Below are positions 59,407 through 64,000 of a stretch of 64,000 nt of DNA, piece by piece. The stretch comes from Verrucomicrobiales bacterium (lineage in GTDB: Bacteria; Verrucomicrobiota; Verrucomicrobiia; Limisphaerales; J093), in contig JACKPV010000043.1 of assembly GCA_024233305.1 (NCBI GenBank), positions 1-64,000 on the forward strand, in the 5' to 3' direction. The position numbers were made by a program, and so were the translations under genes. The notes beneath the pieces were generated by a model that was not told where the DNA came from, made no database searches, and saw nothing but the letters and a program-made list of their open reading frames with translations. Numbering within the stretch: the first letter of the stretch is position 1; each line of letters opens with the position of its first letter.

Positions 59407-62229
59407 TTATGCTGGCCGACGGTCAGAAACGCGCGTGTCCGGGCCCTGGCGACGGGGGCGAAGGACCTTCCGCAGCCAGGCGCCCGTGTGCGAGCCGCGG
59501 GTTCGCGCGATCTGCTCGGGCGTTCCTTCGGCGACGATCCGTCCCCCGGCGGCGCCGCTTTCGGGGCCCAGGTCGATGACCCAGTCTGCCTCCGCCACCA
59601 GCTCGAGGTTGTGCTCGATGACGATCACCGTATGCCCGGCGTCGACCAGGCGTTGAATCACCTCGACCAGGCGTTGCACATCGGTTGCGTGCAAACCGAT
59701 GGTGGGTTCCTCCAGCAGGAAGAGGTTGCGCGGCGCCCCGGCCGGTGGCGCGGACGCGGCGGGGCGCAAGCCGCTGAGCAGGTGGGAAACCAGTTTCACC
59801 CGCTGGGCCTCGCCGCCGCTCAACGTCGGGCTGGTCTGGCCGAGCTTGAGGTAATCCAGCCCCGTGTCGTGCAGGGCGTCGAGCGGGCGGCGGATGCGGG
59901 GAACGGCGGCAAAGAACTCCCGGGCCTCGGCCACGCTGAGTTCAAGGACCTGCGCCACGTTGCGCCCGTGGTATTCGATGTCCAGCGTTTCCCGGCTGAA
60001 CCGCAGGCCCAGGCAGGCTTCGCACCGGAGGAAAGCCGGCGGCAGGAAGTTCATTTCGAGCTTCACCACGCCCGCTCCTTCGCACTCCGGACAGCGGCCC
60101 TCCCGGCTGTTGAACGAGAACCGCCCCGGGCCGTAACCGCGCAACCGCGCCTCCGGGGTGCCGGAAAACAACCGCCGGATGTCATCGAAGAAACCAACAT
60201 AGGTGGCCGGAATCGAACGGGGTGTCCGACCGATGGGCGTCTGGTCCACTTCGTAGACCGCCTTGAGGCCCTCGTGTCCGGAAACCCGGGGGCCCCGGAC
60301 GCCGCTCTTCGCGCCGCGTTGCAACGCCGCTTCCAGCGCCGGCCGGAGACACTCGCGGATCAGCGTGCTCTTGCCCGATCCGCTCACCCCGGTGACCACC
60401 ACGAAACGGCCGACCGGGAAGCGTACCGTCAGGTCGTGCAGGTTGTTAGCCGTCGCCCGCTCGAGCACGAGCCAGGCGGCGGGTTTCGGGTGGGCGGGGG
60501 CGTCTCCTTCCGGCGGCCGGACCTGCTTCCCGCGCCGGTCAGCTCCCGCCCGCCCGCGCGGCTTTGGGCCGTCACACGCAGCTCCAGCGCGGACCACGGA
60601 ACGACGTTCCCCCCGTCCGGGATGACCCCGGACTTCCCGCAACGCGCGGCCGGTCAGGGAATCGGGATGGCGCAGCAATTCGTCGAACGTCCCCTCCGCC
60701 ACCAGTTCGCCGCCGTTCACGCCCGCGCCCGGACCGAGATCGATGATGTGATCGGCGCGCCGCATGGTTTCCTCGTCGTGCTCGACGACCACGACCGTGT
60801 TGCCGCGGGAACGGAGCTTTTCGAGGGCGCCGAGGAGGCGTTCATTGTCGCGCGCGTGCAGCCCGATGGTGGGTTCGTCGAGCACGTAGAGCACGCCGCT
60901 GAGATTCGACCCGAGCTGGGCCGCCAGGCGGATGCGTTGGGCCTCGCCTCCCGAGAGGGTGGTGACCGACCGACCGAGTTCGAGATAATCGAGCCCGACC
61001 TCGCGGAGGAACTTCAGCCGCTCGCTGATCTCGGGCAGGATGTCGCGCGCGATAAGCCCCTCGCGACCCCGTGGCCGCACGTCGCGGAAGAACTGCTCCG
61101 CTTCGCTCACCGACCGGCGGGACAGTTCGTCGATCCGGAGGCCTTCCGCCCCGCCGGGCAGCATCAATCGCACGGCCCGGGCCACAGGGTTTAGCCGGGC
61201 GCCCTGGCACTCCGGACACGGCTCGCGCTGTCCCTCGGCCCAGCCGAACCAGGATTCCTCGATGGCGTCCTCGCGCGCGCCGCGGTCCACGCCTTCCGGG
61301 AGGTAGAACAGTTCCCCGAATCCGCGGCATTTCGGACACCATCCCGCCGAGGAGTTGTAGCTGAAGAACTTGGGGTCCAACGGCGCAAAGGAGCGTCCAC
61401 ATCCGGGGCAGGCGCGCTCGGTGGAATGCACCGTGATGCGCCGGTGGTTGTCCAGGGCGAACAACGTGCCGCGGCCGAGTTCAAGGGTCGTCTCGATGAG
61501 TTCCCGTCCCACCCGCCCCGCCGTCGTGGCTTCCTGGCGCGCGGCTTGGCGCCGCGAACGCCCGCCTGCTTCCAGCCGGCCCGTCACGATCTCGACATCA
61601 TGCTCGCGGAAGCGATCCAGGCGGAACGGCTCATCCGTGCGATAGAGCCGCCCGTCGGCGTGCAATTCCTCGTAGCCATGCCGGGCCGCCCACACCGCGA
61701 CGTCGCTGTGAAACCCCTTGCGTCCCCGCACCACCGGCGCCAGCAGCAGCAGGTCGCCGCGTTCCCGCATTTCCCGCTCGAGCCGGCGGCCCACTTCATC
61801 CCGCGTCTGGGCTTGCACCTGCTGGTCGCAATCCGGACAGAACGGTGTGCCGAGCCGGGCGTACAGCAAGCGAATGAAGTGGAACACCTCCGTCACCGTG
61901 GCCACCGTGCTCTTGCCGCCGCCCCGCGAGTTCCGCTGTTCGATGCTGACGGTCGGGGGAATGCCGCTGATCAGGTCCACCTCGGGGCGCGCCATCTGCT
62001 CGACGAACTGCCGGGCGTAGGTGTTCATCGAATCGAGAAACCGCCGCTGGCCCTCGGCGAACAGCAGATCGAAGGCCAGGGTGCTCTTGCCCGAACCACT
62101 GACCCCGGTGATCACTACGAACCGCCCATGCGGGATCGTCGCGCTGAGGTTCTTGAGATTGTGCTCCCGGGCGCCCTGGATGGTGATGGCGCCGGTGGGA
62201 ACGGTTTCGGTCTGCGGGTCGAACAGCAC
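59407..62229 (-). CDS. uvrA: Excinuclease ABC subunit UvrA
   Basis: 940 residues, as in E. coli. Both ATPase halves have Walker A (TGVSGSGKSTLAFDLLF and TGVSGSGKSTLIREC), ABC signatures (TTLSGGEAQRIRLA and PTLSGGEAQRVKLV) and Walker B (LDEPTIGLH and LEEPTIGLH). Zinc-finger cysteines are in CPGCGRSFAPLDPKFFSYNSSAGWCPKC and CPECEGAGVVK...CEAC. The second Walker B has Glu in place of Asp at its first position, and the inter-half linker (about 535-600) is a long Arg/Gly/Pro-rich insert. These suggest a divergent UvrA paralog, but full repair activity is not excluded. It recognises bulky DNA lesions with UvrB. It is followed on the same strand by SirB1-like. Confidence 0.93.
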   Translation of the reverse strand: MLFDPQTETVPTGAITIQGAREHNLKNLSATIPHGRFVVITGVSGSGKSTLAFDLLFAEGQRRFLDSMNTYARQFVEQMARPEVDLISGIPPTVSIEQRNSRGGGKSTVATVTEVFHFIRLLYARLGTPFCPDCDQQVQAQTRDEVGRRLEREMRERGDLLLLAPVVRGRKGFHSDVAVWAARHGYEELHADGRLYRTDEPFRLDRFREHDVEIVTGRLEAGGRSRRQAARQEATTAGRVGRELIETTLELGRGTLFALDNHRRITVHSTERACPGCGRSFAPLDPKFFSYNSSAGWCPKCRGFGELFYLPEGVDRGAREDAIEESWFGWAEGQREPCPECQGARLNPVARAVRLMLPGGAEGLRIDELSRRSVSEAEQFFRDVRPRGREGLIARDILPEISERLKFLREVGLDYLELGRSVTTLSGGEAQRIRLAAQLGSNLSGVLYVLDEPTIGLHARDNERLLGALEKLRSRGNTVVVVEHDEETMRRADHIIDLGPGAGVNGGELVAEGTFDELLRHPDSLTGRALREVRGHPGRGERRSVVRAGAACDGPKPRGRAGADRRGKQVRPPEGDAPAHPKPAAWLVLERATANNLHDLTVRFPVGRFVVVTGVSGSGKSTLIRECLRPALEAALQRGAKSGVRGPRVSGHEGLKAVYEVDQTPIGRTPRSIPATYVGFFDDIRRLFSGTPEARLRGYGPGRFSFNSREGRCPECEGAGVVKLEMNFLPPAFLRCEACLGLRFSRETLDIEYHGRNVAQVLELSVAEAREFFAAVPRIRRPLDALHDTGLDYLKLGQTSPTLSGGEAQRVKLVSHLLSGLRPAASAPPAGAPRNLFLLEEPTIGLHATDVQRLVEVIQRLVDAGHTVIVIEHNLELVAEADWVIDLGPESGAAGGRIVAEGTPEQIARTRGSHTGAWLRKVLRPRRQGPDTRVSDRRPA

Positions 62230-62363
62230 CCCGAACTGTTAGCACGCCGGCCCGGGTCAGCAAACGGCAATCAAGGTTCCGCAGCCGGCCGCGACGCTTC
62301 CCCCCCGAACGCCGCCGTCGAGGAACCCGCCGCTGGCAGCCAACACCGCCGGGCGGACGCGGC

Positions 62364-63641
62364 TCAACCGCGCGGACGCTTCTTCTTCCCCTTGGCCGGC
62401 GCGCCGGAGGATTTCGCGGGCGCCGGGGCATGCACGGTGGCGCCCACCTTCAACCGGAGCGCGTTGAGCCGGATGAACCCGGTGGCATCGTCCTGATTGT
62501 AGGCCTGCGTGGGATCGGCCTCCATCGTGGCGATGTGCGGATTGTAGAGGCTCACGGGAGACTGCCGGCCGGCGACCATCAGGTTGCCCTTGTAGAGCTT
62601 CACCCGCACCCGGCCGGTGACGTTTTCCTGGCTCTCCTCCACGAGGGCTTGCAGGGCCAGCCTTTCGGGTGCGTACCAGAAGCCGTAGTAAACGAGTTCG
62701 GCGTAGCGGGGTATCAGCGAGTCGCGCAGGTGCATGACCTCGCGGTCCATCGTCAGCGATTCCATCTGCCGGTGGGCAAAATGGAGAATGGCCCCGCCGG
62801 GGGTCTCGTAGACGCCGCGGCTCTTCATGCCCACGAACCGGTTCTCGACCATGTCCACGCGCCCGATCCCGTGCTTGCCACCGAGCTTGTTCAGCTTCTG
62901 CATGACGCCGAGCGGGCTCAGGGCGCTGCCGTTCACCGCCACGCAATCGCCCTTCTCGAAGTCCAGCGTGACATATTCCGGCTTGTTGGGGGCATCCTCC
63001 GGGGCCACCGACAGCTTGAACATCTCCTTGTTCTTCGGGGCGAAGGCGTCCAGCCAGGGATCCTCGAGGATGCCGGCCTCGAACGAGATGTGCAGGAGGT
63101 TGCGATCCATCGAATAGGGTTTCTTCGCGCTGGCCTGCACGGGGATCTTGCGTTCATCGCAATAGCGAATCATCTCGGCCCGCCCCGGGAACAACCCGCG
63201 GAAGGTGGCGTCGCGCCAAGGGGCGATCACCTGGAGATGCGGCTCCAAAGCGGCGGCCGTGAGCTCGAAGCGTACCTGGTCGTTGCCCTTCCCGGTGGCG
63301 CCATGCGCGATGGCATCCGCCTTCTCCCGCCGCGCGATTTCGACCATGGCCTTGGCGATCAGGGGGCGGGCAATGCTGGTGCCCAGGAAATACTGGCCCT
63401 CGTAGACGGCGCCGGCGCGCATAATTGGGAAGATGAAATCGCGCGCAAACTCGTCCCGGAGATCCTCGATGTAGATCGACGAAGCGCCGGTCCCGAGGGC
63501 CTTGGGCTTGAGCCCCTTGAGTTCCTCCTCCTGCCCAATGTCCGCGCAAAAGGCGACGATCTCGGCGCTGTAGGCCTCCTTGAGCCAGGCCAGGATGACT
63601 GACGTGTCCAACCCGCCCGAATAAGCCAGCACAATCTTCAT
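62364..63641 (-). CDS. argG: Argininosuccinate synthase
   Basis: 425 residues. The P-loop SGGLDTSVILAWL is directly after the start, followed by EIVAFCADIGQEEE, IAHGATGKGNDQVRFE, NLLHISFEAGILEDP and LYKGNLMVAGRQSPVSLYNPHIATME. It joins citrulline and aspartate with ATP in arginine synthesis. The C-terminal ~20 residues are a Lys/Pro-rich tail (APAPAKSSGAPAKGKKKRPRG), an addition beyond the normal end. The ATG at 63641 begins the conserved MKIVLAYSGG; an upstream in-frame ATG would add 22 residues. No other arg genes are visible. Confidence 0.95.
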   Translation of the reverse strand: MKIVLAYSGGLDTSVILAWLKEAYSAEIVAFCADIGQEEELKGLKPKALGTGASSIYIEDLRDEFARDFIFPIMRAGAVYEGQYFLGTSIARPLIAKAMVEIARREKADAIAHGATGKGNDQVRFELTAAALEPHLQVIAPWRDATFRGLFPGRAEMIRYCDERKIPVQASAKKPYSMDRNLLHISFEAGILEDPWLDAFAPKNKEMFKLSVAPEDAPNKPEYVTLDFEKGDCVAVNGSALSPLGVMQKLNKLGGKHGIGRVDMVENRFVGMKSRGVYETPGGAILHFAHRQMESLTMDREVMHLRDSLIPRYAELVYYGFWYAPERLALQALVEESQENVTGRVRVKLYKGNLMVAGRQSPVSLYNPHIATMEADPTQAYNQDDATGFIRLNALRLKVGATVHAPAPAKSSGAPAKGKKKRPRG

Positions 63642-63861
63642 GCCCGCAGCATGCGAAGGAACGAGGCAACCAGCCAAGCTGAAAAGCGACCGGTGACAGC
63701 ACATCAATCGGGCTCTCGTTTCATCCCCCAGCCTACCGGGCCCACGCGCCGTTCCACCACTTGGAGCCCGCGTGGCGCGTACCGCCTAGGAACATCCCCG
63801 GCCCTTCCCCCGGCCTCCTGCCCGCCCCAGCCTGAGCACCGCCCCGCTCCACGGGCACTCA
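63642..63861. other. Intergenic, no gene recognised
   Basis: 220 bases upstream of argG. The argG promoter should be here, but no strong hexamers were seen, and no riboswitch-like fold was recognised. Confidence 0.4.
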
Positions 63862-64000
63862 TCACCGGGTCAAGCCCGGGAACGTTCCACCTCGCAAGGC
63901 CGTCAGCTCTGCGTGAATCAGATCAGCCTCCCGTTGCCAGGGCGAGCAATCCGGAGAAGGAGGTCCGAGCTGATCAAGCGTGTTCTGCGCCTCCTGCAGG
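63862..64000 (-). CDS. 3' end of an unidentified gene (partial)
   Basis: Read on the minus strand the frame enters from outside the window and ends in TGA at 63862-63864. The last 45 residues begin LQEAQNTLDQLG, include PWQREADLIHAELTALRGG and end TFPGLTR. The composition is that of a real protein C-terminus, helical and lacking the Arg/Pro bias of shadow frames. No family was recognised from such a short piece. Confidence 0.45.
   Translation of the reverse strand, partial: LQEAQNTLDQLGPPSPDCSPWQREADLIHAELTALRGGTFPGLTR

Noticed and set aside
1..64000. CRISPR arrays, tRNA or rRNA genes
   Set aside because: No spaced direct repeats of 25-40 bp, no T-loop/acceptor pairs and no rRNA-like conserved stretches were seen by reading; a covariance-model search was not possible.

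Overview
The window is GC-rich, densely coded bacterial DNA, most probably from a Verrucomicrobiota member (Limisphaerales/Pedosphaerales-like). That assignment is inference. It rests on the mix of ASPIC/UnbV and FG-GAP secreted proteins, split-Soret cytochrome, ECF sigma/anti-sigma pairs with VWA proteins, an accessory SecA-like ATPase beside HlyD/M50 proteins, and the base composition. No rRNA, tRNA or CRISPR array was found.

Layout. (1) 1-3527: end of a secreted FG-GAP/ASPIC-UnbV protein, a class V aminotransferase and a secreted trypsin-like protease. (2) 3688-9357: a signalling cluster of a LamG-bearing hybrid histidine kinase, a single-domain response regulator and a REC/class III adenylate cyclase with two kinase-less HisKA-like segments; the reading frames overlap. 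(3) 9513-21428: ECF sigma factor, a fused anti-sigma-like/VWA protein and a ~2400-residue repeat-bearing envelope protein. (4) 21635-24028: a Tat-exported split-Soret cytochrome c and an IS1202-like insertion sequence with an 18-bp target duplication. (5) 24106-34346, minus strand: TolC, HlyD, GAF-HlyD, PqqD-M50-HlyD, a truncated SecA-like ATPase and an ABC-2 permease. This is the best candidate for a poorly described envelope/export system. (6) 34697-45890: CvpA protein, anti-sigma/ECF sigma/polyprenyl synthase, GDPD, dihydrolipoyl dehydrogenase, RuvX, TruA, TrmL and a large unrecognised protein. (7) 45949-53845: major sigma-70 factor, Apt, a PAP2-GT39 fusion, Ogg, ComB-like phosphatase and an Hsp70. 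(8) 53871-64000: transposase remnant, beta-helix protein, FG-GAP protein, a C-terminal gene fragment, SirB1-like protein, UvrA, ArgG and the 3' end of one more gene.

How the parts relate. Regions 2 and 3 are consecutive and on one strand, so an envelope stimulus could in principle feed cAMP or sigma-factor output. Region 5 combines an outer-membrane channel, two or three periplasmic adaptors, an intramembrane protease and a cytosolic ATPase, which suggests coupled processing and export of an unidentified substrate. The rest is mostly housekeeping: RNA modification, DNA repair, central metabolism and quinone side-chain synthesis.
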